From the NCBI GenBank assembly GCA_022794265.1, contig JAAWEK010000011.1, positions 62,001-126,000 on the forward strand: 64,000 bases of DNA, in the 5' to 3' direction. The translations under genes were made by a program, and so were the position numbers. Under the pieces are notes generated by a model that worked only from the letters and a program-made list of their open reading frames with translations, had not been told where the DNA came from and did not search any database. This document shows positions 1 through 8,523 of this stretch, one piece after another (position 1 is the first letter of the stretch; every line of letters begins with the position of its first letter). The stretch comes from Lachnospiraceae bacterium. GTDB taxonomy: Bacteria > Bacillota > Clostridia > Lachnospirales > Lachnospiraceae.

Positions 1-2024
1 TTGTGACCAGACTTCTGGACTTAATGGACAGCCGTCTGATTATTGAGAGTCAGTACGAGAAGGGAAGTACATTTTCTTTTCAGATCAGACAGAAAATTGT
101 GGAAGCCGCTCCAATTGGGAAAATAGGTGAACAAAAGGAATATGATTTTCTGCAGCAGTCTAAACTGGAAGAAAAATTTACTGCTCCCTCAGCAAAGATT
201 CTGGCAGTTGATGACAATATAATGAATCTGGATCTGTTAAAGGGAATTTTAAAAAATACGAAACTGCAGATTGATACTGCCACAAATGGTGCAGAAGCCT
301 TAAAAATGCTGGAACAGGAGAAATATCATCTGATATTTCTCGACCACATGATGCCTGTTATGGACGGCATGGAAACTTTAAAGGAGATAAAACGCAGAGG
401 TATATGCAATGGTGTTCCTGTTATTGCATTGACAGCCAATGCTATAGCCGGTGTCAAAGAGGTATATCTGGAAGCCGGATTTGATGATTATCTGTCCAAG
501 CCTATCGTAGGCAGACTGCTGGAAGAAACGGTGAAACGGTATCTTCCGCCGGAACTGGTATTGGAGGAAGAGAACAACGGGGAGCAGGAAATTTTGACGG
601 AAAAACGGGGGGAACTCTCTTTTTTGGAACGTCTTTCATTCCTGGACACGGAAACGGGTATGTCCTATTGCTGTGAAGATGAAGATTTTTACCGGGAAAT
701 GTTGTCTGCCTATCTGAGTACCGAAAAACGGCAGGATATCATAGATTTTTACGAGAAAGAAGACTGGGATAATTACCGGATTCTTGTGCATGCTCTGAAA
801 AGCGCTTCACTGTCCATTGGAGCCAAAGGGCTTTCTGAAAAGGCAAGACAGTTGGAAATGGCGGCCAAAGAGGAGGATATGGACTTTATCAGGGAACATC
901 ATGGGGAAACCATGCAGAATTATGAAACGCTTCTGTCCAGTCTCTCAGGGGTTCTGAACGGCGAAGAGGAGGAGGACGGTATTGTTGCGGCTTCTGAGGA
1001 AAGAGAAGCATATATTCTGGTCATTGATGATGATTCCATGAACTTAAGAATCGCAGAAAAAATGCTGGGAGACAGGTTTCGTCTTACCTGTTTAAAATCA
1101 GGCAGGGAGGCGCTGGATTTTCTGGAGAAGGAGGTACCGAATCTGATACTTCTTGACCTGCATATGCCGGAGATGAACGGTTTTGAAGTGATCCGGAAGC
1201 TGAAAGAGGACCGCAGGTTAAAGGAGATTCCGGTCATTTTCCTGACAGCGGACAATGACAGAGAGGTGGAAGTGAAAGGCTTTAAAGAGGGAGCCCTTGA
1301 TTTCATAACCAAGCCATTTATCGCGGATATTATGATTCAACGTGTAACACGTATTCTGGAACTGGACAGACTGCAGAAGAATCTGCAGCAGGAGGTAGAG
1401 AAACAGACAAAAAAGGCGGAGGAGAGACGCATGAAAGTGGAGCGTTTATCCCGGCAGATTATGCAGGCGCTTGCCAGCGCAATTGATGCCAAAGACGAAT
1501 ATACTAACGGACATTCTTTAAGGGTTGCCGATTATTCCAAAGCTATTGCAGCCCGTCTGGGCAAATCGCCGAAGGAACAGGAGGATATTTATTATACGGG
1601 ATTGCTTCATGATATCGGAAAGATAGGCATACCGGATGAAATTATTAATAAAACCACGAAACTAACGGATGAAGAGTATAATAAGATTAAGGCCCACCCG
1701 GCCATCGGTGCCAACATTCTGAAAAATATATCTGAGATAAGCGGAATAGAGACCGGAGCCAGATGGCATCACGAGAGGTATGACGGCAACGGATACCCCG
1801 ACCGGCTAAAAGGGGAAGACATTCCGGAAGTGGCAAGGATTATCGGAGTAGCGGACACCTACGATGCCATGACTTCCAGGCGGAGTTACCGGGATGTACT
1901 GGCACAGAAGATTGTGCGGGAAGAGATTGAAAAGGGGAAAGGCACACAGTTTGACCCTCTGTTTGCGGATAAGATGCTGGAGCTTATTGATGAGGATACA
2001 GAATATAGGATGAGGCAGTTCTAA
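1..2024 (+). CDS. Hybrid histidine kinase with REC-HPt-REC-HD-GYP (5' partial)
   Basis: The gene enters from the left edge. Its first ~35 visible residues look like the end of a HATPase domain (a short hydrophobic strand then EKGSTFSFQI), so the sensor and most of the kinase lie outside. Then come a receiver domain (residues ~64-180, DD near the start, phospho-Asp in FLDHMMP, Lys in SKP), an HPt domain (~220-315, His in HALKSAS), a second receiver (~338-460, LLDLHMP, TKP), a short coiled coil and an HD-GYP domain (~480-670) with HDIGKIGIPD and HHERYDGNGYP. HD-GYP domains usually hydrolyse c-di-GMP; the metal-binding motifs look intact. Inference: a phosphorelay ending in c-di-GMP breakdown. 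It converges with the remnant permease on the other strand. The first in-window start-like codon (GTG at 3) is not the real start. Confidence 0.9.
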   Translation, partial: VTRLLDLMDSRLIIESQYEKGSTFSFQIRQKIVEAAPIGKIGEQKEYDFLQQSKLEEKFTAPSAKILAVDDNIMNLDLLKGILKNTKLQIDTATNGAEALKMLEQEKYHLIFLDHMMPVMDGMETLKEIKRRGICNGVPVIALTANAIAGVKEVYLEAGFDDYLSKPIVGRLLEETVKRYLPPELVLEEENNGEQEILTEKRGELSFLERLSFLDTETGMSYCCEDEDFYREMLSAYLSTEKRQDIIDFYEKEDWDNYRILVHALKSASLSIGAKGLSEKARQLEMAAKEEDMDFIREHHGETMQNYETLLSSLSGVLNGEEEEDGIVAASEEREAYILVIDDDSMNLRIAEKMLGDRFRLTCLKSGREALDFLEKEVPNLILLDLHMPEMNGFEVIRKLKEDRRLKEIPVIFLTADNDREVEVKGFKEGALDFITKPFIADIMIQRVTRILELDRLQKNLQQEVEKQTKKAEERRMKVERLSRQIMQALASAIDAKDEYTNGHSLRVADYSKAIAARLGKSPKEQEDIYYTGLLHDIGKIGIPDEIINKTTKLTDEEYNKIKAHPAIGANILKNISEISGIETGARWHHERYDGNGYPDRLKGEDIPEVARIIGVADTYDAMTSRRSYRDVLAQKIVREEIEKGKGTQFDPLFADKMLELIDEDTEYRMRQF

Positions 2025-2028
2025 AACA

Positions 2029-3138
2029 TCATTCAAATTTTATGATGTCTACAACAGATCTGTTATCCAGATACAAAATTGGGAATATGGAGGCGATCAG
2101 GCAGGTCTCGATTGCCAGAACGAAGGATAATAATACGGTCTGCTCTTTTAATATGAGACTGTAACCGATATCGGGATTTTGCAGCGAGATAACTTTCAAT
2201 GCAATTAGGGCGGCAACAAGTGAGAGCACAATGGAAATAATGAAAGCTGTCAGGGTATAAAGCAACATTTCCGATATCAGTTCCATGCTGATTTTACAGG
2301 AGGAGGCGCCGATTGCCTTTTTGATGCCGTAATCAGAGATATTTTCTTTGATGGAAAATATCATGGTCTGTGCGATCAGGATTACGGCAATTCCCATAAT
2401 TAACAGAGTGATATAATTAAGCGTTTTCTTGATACCGGATAACTCCTGAATCATTTGATTATGGAATGATTCATAGGTATAACAGTCAAACTCCACTCCA
2501 GAGGGACATATACTTTTGATCCGGTCAAATTTTCCGACGGTATCCGATACACCCAAATATACAAATTCCATCTGTTCCTGTTCCGTTTTGGAGTCCCCAA
2601 GGAAATCAACTGATTCAGGAATATAGCAGCGGGCATTATAATATAGAGTCTGTCCTTCTTTTATCTGTCTGTTAAAATTAATATAATCCTGCCGGGTATT
2701 TTTATATATACCGATCACTTTAAATATCTCATACCTGCTGACGCTTATTTCTGTGTTATTATTCTCGTTTGTTTGGGAACCGTAAATGGGGATACGTATA
2801 CTTTTTCCGATTCCATTTTCCTGAAATAATATTTTGTTCAAGATAGAGTCGATTATGATGACTTTATTTTGATAGTCTATATCATCAGCGGTAATGCCTC
2901 GTCCCGATAATAATTCAGACATAATGACGTGTTCCTGGGAAGTGATCATTTGTCCATTAAAATTTTGATTTGTCTGATACAGGTATAAGGTTATATTTGT
3001 ATTAATGCTTTTTACGGTAACCGGATATGCCAGAGTAGTATTGTAATAGCTCCGGAAAGAAATATAACCATCTCCCTTAAAAATCGTTTTAATATCTTCT
3101 TTATATTTCAAACCGTTTTCATTTAATTTAATATCCAT
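2029..3138 (-). pseudogene. FtsX/MacB-type ABC permease, N-terminus lost
   Basis: The reading frame carries an extracytoplasmic domain and three C-terminal membrane segments with the FtsX-like pattern (SDYGIKKAIGAS between the first two). The N-terminal transmembrane helix normal for MacB/FtsX permeases is absent: the first ATG falls directly in the extracellular-type domain, and the frame runs upstream without another start to a stop near 3196. Directly upstream is an ABC ATPase cut off soon after its Walker A motif, so one deletion probably removed the end of the ATPase and the start of the permease. Most likely non-functional. It could still be translated from the ATG at 3138, but it would lack its first membrane anchor. 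Confidence 0.75.
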
Positions 3139-3353
3139 AATTTCGTTTTCCTTAAAATAACCATACCTATGGAATTGTGAATAATAATAGAAAAGTTATG
3201 GTCTAACAATCCAAGAATATTAGCGAAAGTACTTTTGCCGGAACCGGATTTACCGGTAATGGCAAGAAAATCCCCGCGGCTGATGGTCATTGAAATGTTA
3301 TTCAGGATCGCTCTGTCCCCAAAGGATTTACAGATATTCTTCATCTTAATCAT
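3123..3353 (-). pseudogene. ABC transporter ATPase stub
   Basis: The remnant begins [19 protein letters not shown] and keeps a complete Walker A motif (GKSGSGKST), then breaks off about 55 residues in, after an ILGLLD segment. The remaining residues do not look like an ABC ATPase. Q-loop, signature LSGGQ, Walker B and H-loop are missing. The start overlaps the end of the upstream adaptor gene by 8 bases, a normal operon arrangement for adaptor-ATPase-permease exporters, so the cluster was once a MacAB/YknXYZ-like operon. Loss by internal deletion into the permease gene is inferred from the juxtaposition. Confidence 0.8.
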
Positions 3354-4537
3354 ATTTAATACCAAATCTATCCTTTGCATAAGTTTCGTCAATGGCGATT
3401 GCTGTATAGTCTGCCGTTTTGCATAGAACATCTACATATACTTTTTCCAGTTCATTTTCTGCTGTGATACGGTTAATGTAGGTTCCCAGATTATCTTCCA
3501 GAACAAAGGCATTATCAACGGTATATTGATTTGGATATACTTTTTTGATAAGTGTTGCTTTTACAGCGGTTCCGGGTAATAAATTCTTTGGCAGGTCAAG
3601 ACAGATTTTAATATAACCGTCTACAACTTCATATCCTAGTTCGATAATCCGGGAATCAAATGATTCGCCTTTATACAGAATCTTAACAGGGGTATCATAG
3701 GATATATCATCTGCCAGTTCGCTACTGTATCTGCCCTGAATACGCAATGCTTTATAGTCCAGATATTTAATGGTGATGATATCTTCATTGCTTACTGAAA
3801 TATCAATGATTCTGGCATCCGTTTCTGATTTTTTTCTGCTCCGTCGCACCGTCGGAAAAATTAAGACATACATCATAACAATAAAATTCATATATATCCT
3901 CTGACGATTTTGGATCTATGATAAAACCTAGATTAATATCCTGGCCGGATTTATATTTTTTTAGAAACTGTTCTTTATTCAAGATTGCTAAATGATTGGA
4001 TAGTGTTACATCTTTCAAAACTATGTCTTTTTCTGCATGAATATCCATATCCAGTGCGGAAATTTCAGGATACATAACGCCCTGGCCGATATATGAAACC
4101 ATATCGTCTTCATTATTGACTATGATGTCCTGTATCAGTATTTCGCCAAAATCATAGTTTAGGGCAATATCATCCAGGGTCACCTGAAAAGATTGAAAGG
4201 ATATGTCCTTTCCGGACTGAAACATAGCCGTATCTACCTGGAATAAGATCATATAGATATAATAGCCTTTATAGTTCTCCAGCTCTTCAATTTGATATGA
4301 AAGGTATTTTTCGTCAAAGTTGCTGCCTTCCATAGACTGAATTGAAAATTATGAAAATTTTTTGTTTGTAATTAATGGAATCTGAAAGGTTTGATTGTCT
4401 TTATCGATCCATTTATATACGTTTGCGCTGTATAGATTTTTGCTAAGTATTTCCAATTTTGTATCAGATTTATTACTGCAGCCTGCAAATATGGTAAGGC
4501 ATATCAATGATAAAATGTATATCTTCTTACTGTTCAT
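3346..4537 (-). pseudogene. Lipoprotein / periplasmic-adaptor-like gene, interrupted
   Basis: A lipoprotein signal (basic start, hydrophobic stretch, LTIFAGC lipobox) starts at the ATG at 4537, preceded by GGAG. The frame meets a TAA at 4349-4351 but continues in the same frame to about 3840. There a run of seven A (coding strand) shifts it to the frame that ends at 3346. Removing one A joins DGATEQKK to SETDARIIDIS. The C-terminal part (~160 residues) resembles the barrel and membrane-proximal region of HlyD/RND-type adaptors, including a PGTAVKATL stretch. The simplest reading is one ~397-codon gene with two lesions; two fused genes cannot be excluded. It lies immediately upstream of the ATPase stub. 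Confidence 0.65.
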
Positions 4538-4645
4538 TTTTAGATTCTCCAATATAATTAAAATTCTGTTGGGAGAAAAGAACTTTAATTTAATCAGTTT
4601 ACACAGTTTTTTGTATATGCCAGGTAATAATAAGGATTTTGACTC

Positions 4646-4999
4646 TTAAATGAGCAGTAATATCCGCTTTCTGCAAAAGTCAAATGTTTTGGAAGTGGTT
4701 TTAGAAATGGTAATGCCCTGGGATACGGATATTGATTGTGATGTGGAATTTGCTCTCGGACCGTCCTATCTCAGACTTGTACTAAGATATTTAAGAGTGG
4801 CGATGTAATAGGAATTTGCAGGATTGACCCGATATATCTTCTGACGATAGTATGTAGTATTCTTCCACCACAATGCACCTGTAGTTATTTTAAAATCTTT
4901 GTAACCCATATAGGTATCAGCAGATACATTTGATGATTGAAAAGAGAAAATGATTAGAATTGTACATAAGAATAGAGCGATGGTTTTTTTTGATAAATT
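4646..4999 (-). pseudogene. Small secreted protein remnant
   Basis: On the minus strand a GGGAGG motif is followed by a frame with a signal-peptide-like segment (KKTIALFLCTILIIFSF, then SSNVSADT). About 45 further residues, rich in Tyr, Lys and Thr, lead to an in-frame TAG at 4766-4768. The same frame then continues with a Ser/Thr-rich stretch to a TAA at 4646. No ATG, GTG or TTG lies between the upstream TAA (5003-5005) and the signal-like region, so the start codon also appears lost. Its place ahead of the decayed exporter suggests it was the operon's first gene and perhaps an exported cargo (inference). I do not recognise the family. Confidence 0.5.
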
Positions 5000-5165
5000 T
5001 TTTTATAAATCCTCCCGTTATTATTTATTCTTCTTCCCAACAGTAAGATGATAGTAACATAAAGCCACTATAATTGTCAAATTTTTGTTTTTTTATGGAT
5101 AAAGCCCCCAAAATAGTTTATAATGATTAAATCCATTACCAATATAACAGAAAGAAGATGATTAT

Positions 5166-5918
5166 ATGCCAGAAGGAAAAGCCCTTCAGATACCGGATTC
5201 GTGGATTAAACTGAAACAAATCCTGTCTGACAGCGAATACATTGTATTTTTCGGCGGAGCCGGCGTTTCCACGGAAAGTGGAGTTCCTGATTTTCGAAGT
5301 GTGGACGGATTGTATCACCAGTCTTATAAATTTCCTCCAGAAACCATATTGAGTCATACATTTTTTATGAAAGACCGGGAAGAATTTTATCGTTTTTATA
5401 GGGATAAGCTTTTAATACAGGGTGTAGAACCAAATAACGCCCACAGATCACTGGCGAAACTGGAAGCGGAAGGAAAGCTGAAAGCAGTAGTGACCCAGAA
5501 CATTGACGGTCTGCATCAGGCGGCGGGCAGTAAGGCCGTATATGAACTTCACGGAAGCATATTGCGGAATTATTGTATGAAATGCGGAAAATTTCACAAT
5601 CTGGAATATATACTGGACAGCGCACTGGTTCCGCTGTGTGAGTGCGGCGGTGTGATGAAGCCGGATGTGGTATTATACGAAGAAGGATTAAACGAGGAGA
5701 TTATAAATGAATCGGTGGGGCATATAATGAAGGCAGATACCCTTATTATCGGCGGAACCTCTCTGGCGGTATATCCGGCAGCAGGACTTCTGCAGTATTT
5801 TCATGGAAGCAATCTGGTTCTGATCAATAAATCCACCACACCCATTGATAATAAAGCCGATTTGGTAATTAATGATAGTATTGGTAAAGTACTTGCATAT
5901 TGTACAGATTTAGTGTAA
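5166..5918 (+). CDS. cobB: NAD-dependent protein deacylase, SIR2 family
   Basis: A 250-residue sirtuin of normal bacterial length. Visible motifs: the NAD-binding GAGVSTESGVPDFR near residue 32, TQNIDGLHQ near 110, the catalytic ELHG near 128, a zinc site made of CMKC and CEC (~138-157), and GGTSLAVYPAAG near 200. The family removes acyl groups from lysines and releases nicotinamide and O-acyl-ADP-ribose in the cytoplasm. The ATG at 5166 follows an AGAAAGAAG-type ribosome site. A TATAAT at 5119-5124 is a plausible -10, though no convincing -35 was found. The membrane-protein gene downstream starts 35 bases after the stop and may be co-transcribed. Confidence 0.95.
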   Translation: MPEGKALQIPDSWIKLKQILSDSEYIVFFGGAGVSTESGVPDFRSVDGLYHQSYKFPPETILSHTFFMKDREEFYRFYRDKLLIQGVEPNNAHRSLAKLEAEGKLKAVVTQNIDGLHQAAGSKAVYELHGSILRNYCMKCGKFHNLEYILDSALVPLCECGGVMKPDVVLYEEGLNEEIINESVGHIMKADTLIIGGTSLAVYPAAGLLQYFHGSNLVLINKSTTPIDNKADLVINDSIGKVLAYCTDLV

Positions 5919-5953
5919 CATATTTTGGAAATAAAAAACGAAATGAGGAAATT

Positions 5954-7033
5954 ATGATAAAAAAGTACTTTAACAGATTATTTATTGACGGATTGGGAGG
6001 TATGGCGTTAGGTCTGTTTTCAACTTTGATATTTGGAACTATTTTATCACAGATTGCAGGCTTTATGAGCGGCACACCAGCGTTATATTTGAATGTGATT
6101 GCAAGCGTTGCAAAAACCATAACCGGTGCAGGTATTGGTGTAGGAGTCGCAACAAAATTCAAGGAGTCTCCACTGGTAACCGTATCGGCTGCAGTTGCAG
6201 GTATGGCAGGGGCATTTCCGGGATTGATTGATAATTTCGGAAAAGTCAGTGAAAGCGGAGGTGCTTTACCGGCTATCAGCCTCGGCAGTCCGGGGGAACC
6301 TCTGGGAGCTTTTGTGGCGGCATATGTGGCAATTGAAATCGGACATCTGGTATCAGGAAAAACAAAGATAGACATACTGCTGACCCCCTTTGCTTCCATA
6401 TTATCCGGCTCTCTGACAGGTATTATTGCGGGACCGTATATAACACGGTTTATAGCATGGCTGGGACATCTGGTAAATGTAAATGTGGATAAATATCCGG
6501 TTATCGGAGGAATGGCCGTATCCGTTCTGATGGGAATGATACTGACACTGCCAATCAGTTCGGCGGCAATTGGCATATCCATGAAAATTACGGGACTGGC
6601 TGCCGGTGCTGCTACTATAGGCTGTTGCTGTCAGATGATTGGTTTTGCGGTCGCCAGCTTCAAAGAAAACCGCATGGGCGGATTTATCGCTCAGGGGCTG
6701 GGTACTTCCATGCTTCAGATTCCAAATATTATGAGAAGACCATGGATATGGCTGCCTCCTATACTTGCCAGTGCGGTTTTGGGCCCTGTTTCATCAGCAA
6801 TATTGAAAATGGTCAGTACTCCGGCAGGTTCCGGTATGGGTTCTTCCGGTCTGGTAGGACAATTTTCGGCATATGATGCGATGATAGCGGCAGGAACTTC
6901 GGTTCCGGTGACAATGATTGAAATAATAGTAATGCACTTCATATTACCAGGCATACTGACATTTCTTATTGCTCAGGGATTCCGGAAAGCAGGCTGGATA
7001 AAAAATGGTGATATGGCGTTGAAAGTAGACTGA
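5954..7033 (+). CDS. PTS transporter subunit IIC-like membrane protein
   Basis: About 359 residues, almost all hydrophobic, with roughly ten membrane segments and Gly/Ala-rich loops (GLGGMALGLFSTLIFG at the start; GAGIGVGVATKF; GAFPGLIDNFGK). The pattern matches the PTS_EIIC_2-type family of predicted sugar or regulatory permeases in Firmicutes. No IIA or IIB domain is attached and none is encoded nearby, so the substrate and PTS dependence are unknown. The start at 5954 is chosen because GAGGA lies 6 bases upstream; an in-frame start at 5900 would overlap the sirtuin gene and add a hydrophilic tail unlike the family. Confidence 0.85.
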   Translation: MIKKYFNRLFIDGLGGMALGLFSTLIFGTILSQIAGFMSGTPALYLNVIASVAKTITGAGIGVGVATKFKESPLVTVSAAVAGMAGAFPGLIDNFGKVSESGGALPAISLGSPGEPLGAFVAAYVAIEIGHLVSGKTKIDILLTPFASILSGSLTGIIAGPYITRFIAWLGHLVNVNVDKYPVIGGMAVSVLMGMILTLPISSAAIGISMKITGLAAGAATIGCCCQMIGFAVASFKENRMGGFIAQGLGTSMLQIPNIMRRPWIWLPPILASAVLGPVSSAILKMVSTPAGSGMGSSGLVGQFSAYDAMIAAGTSVPVTMIEIIVMHFILPGILTFLIAQGFRKAGWIKNGDMALKVD

Positions 7034-7109
7034 TATAAATAAAGCAGATGATGAATAGATTATTTATAAGTATAAATGGAGCAGAGAAGCTTCAGGAAGA
7101 GAGGATAAT

Positions 7110-8384
7110 ATGGACAATTCAAACCGGAACGACACAGAGAATCATACAGTGTCGGAAAATCTGACAAAAAACCGGCCGGAGCAGGAGATGCAGATGGAAC
7201 ATACATCCGGCAACGGCATATCACTGGAGAAGCAAAGCAGTAATCCGGTGCAGATAGAAAAAAACACGGAACAGACCCGGGGTACGGCAGAGCTTCCGGT
7301 GGATGAGGTGGCATTTATGGCAGGAGGCGCCGATAAACTGCGTGAAATTCTCAAAGCGTTGGATGAGAGAGACCGGTATAAGGCAGATATGAACTCTCTG
7401 GTTGCAGATGGGAAGAAGGTAGATGGCGAGATAAAACAACTGAGATCAAAGCTGGAATCAGATATCAACACAGCCATAAAAAACGCAATGATTGAAACGG
7501 TTGCACCGGAAGATAAAATTCTGGCTGAAGAAAATGCAAAATTAAAAGAGGTGCGGCAGCAGAGAGAAAAAGCCAAAAATAAAGGAATCCGGGACAGGAT
7601 AGAATATGAGACACGGGATTTGTCAGAAGAGAACAGGGAATATAAAAGGTCTGTTAAGAGAGGATTAAAGGAGAACGGGCTGCCTGCGTTCTGTGATTCC
7701 AATGCGTTCTTTATTATGTACTGCTCCCAGACTGCAGTGGAGTGGGTAATTCGTCTGGCTGTATTTTTTACAGCGTTTTTTGTATTTCCTGCGGCTGTAT
7801 TACTGATTGCAGACCCGTGGTGGTTATGGAAATTAATCTGGTGGGTAGTTATTGATGTGATTATGCTGGCCATTTATATGACGATTTATCTGATTTCAAA
7901 AGACAGGGATGCGGGAATTCTGGATGAAGTCAGGGAAATCAGAGATAAGATTGCAGAGAATGAGAAAAAAATCCGTAAGATAAGCAGTGATATTAAAAAG
8001 GATCCGGATGAATCATCATATAATCTGGGTGAATATGATGACGAGATAAAAAATATTGAAGCTGCCATTGAGGAAGCATCGTTAAAGAAAAACGGAAAGC
8101 TGAAAGAATTTGAAGAATTTACAAAGCAGACCATTATTGATACAATGAATTCGGAACGTATGCCGGAAATTAATGAAAAGCAGCAGATACTGGAGGAAAA
8201 AACAGACATCTATAATCAGCTGAATCAGAAATTTACGGAGATAAATCAGACGATTGAAGAAAAATATGAAAAGTATCTGACAAAACAATTTTCAAACAGA
8301 CAGAAAATACAGCGTATGATAGAGCTGATTGAAACGGGTCAGGCAGTCAATATCGGACAGGCAAAAGAACTTTTAATTCGTTAA
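7110..8384 (+). CDS. Coiled-coil membrane protein, unknown function
   Basis: A 424-residue protein with no recognised domain. The first ~60 residues are polar and low in complexity. Residues ~85-190 are charged and predicted coiled coil. Two close hydrophobic segments follow at ~210-265 (Trp-rich, including DPWWLWKLIWW). A second long coiled coil occupies ~270-410. It has no signal peptide, so the coils probably face the cytoplasm around a membrane hairpin. GAGGATAAT precedes the ATG at 7110. It heads a run of same-strand genes (LysM protein, DUF5711-like, CvpA-like) and may act with them at the envelope (inference from order only). Confidence 0.8.
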   Translation: MDNSNRNDTENHTVSENLTKNRPEQEMQMEHTSGNGISLEKQSSNPVQIEKNTEQTRGTAELPVDEVAFMAGGADKLREILKALDERDRYKADMNSLVADGKKVDGEIKQLRSKLESDINTAIKNAMIETVAPEDKILAEENAKLKEVRQQREKAKNKGIRDRIEYETRDLSEENREYKRSVKRGLKENGLPAFCDSNAFFIMYCSQTAVEWVIRLAVFFTAFFVFPAAVLLIADPWWLWKLIWWVVIDVIMLAIYMTIYLISKDRDAGILDEVREIRDKIAENEKKIRKISSDIKKDPDESSYNLGEYDDEIKNIEAAIEEASLKKNGKLKEFEEFTKQTIIDTMNSERMPEINEKQQILEEKTDIYNQLNQKFTEINQTIEEKYEKYLTKQFSNRQKIQRMIELIETGQAVNIGQAKELLIR

Positions 8385-8447
8385 TACTGTCAGTTTGTCT
8401 GTAATTGTAATAAATTGTAAAAAAGTTTTTTAAAATCAGGTGGTATA

Positions 8448-8475
8448 TCGACATTTTTCATAGGCACCGTATGCT
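8448..8475 (+). promoter_or_regulatory. Candidate promoter for the LysM-protein gene
   Basis: TCGACA (8448-8453), 16 bases, TATGCT (8470-8475). A moderate match to the vegetative consensus in the 139-base gap before the gene at 8524. The left arm of a 9-bp inverted repeat lies in its spacer. Confidence 0.4.
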
Positions 8476-8521
8476 ATGCTTATTATTAGATGAATAATTT
8501 TAAGCTAGAGGGGGTGCCTAT
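8460..8521. promoter_or_regulatory. Inverted repeat flanking promoter and ribosome site
   Basis: ATAGGCACC (8460-8468) is perfectly repeated in inverted orientation as GGTGCCTAT (8513-8521). The right arm covers part of the G-rich ribosome-binding site and abuts the TTG start at 8524. If transcription begins upstream of 8460 the two arms would fold and hide the ribosome site. If it begins at the predicted promoter, only a DNA-level role is possible. Confidence 0.4.
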
Positions 8522-8523
8522 CA

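Noticed and set aside
3123-3431. Full-length start of the ABC ATPase at 3431
   Set aside because: The extra 26 residues lie inside the adaptor gene and do not resemble an ABC protein; MIKMKN at 3353 matches the family start.
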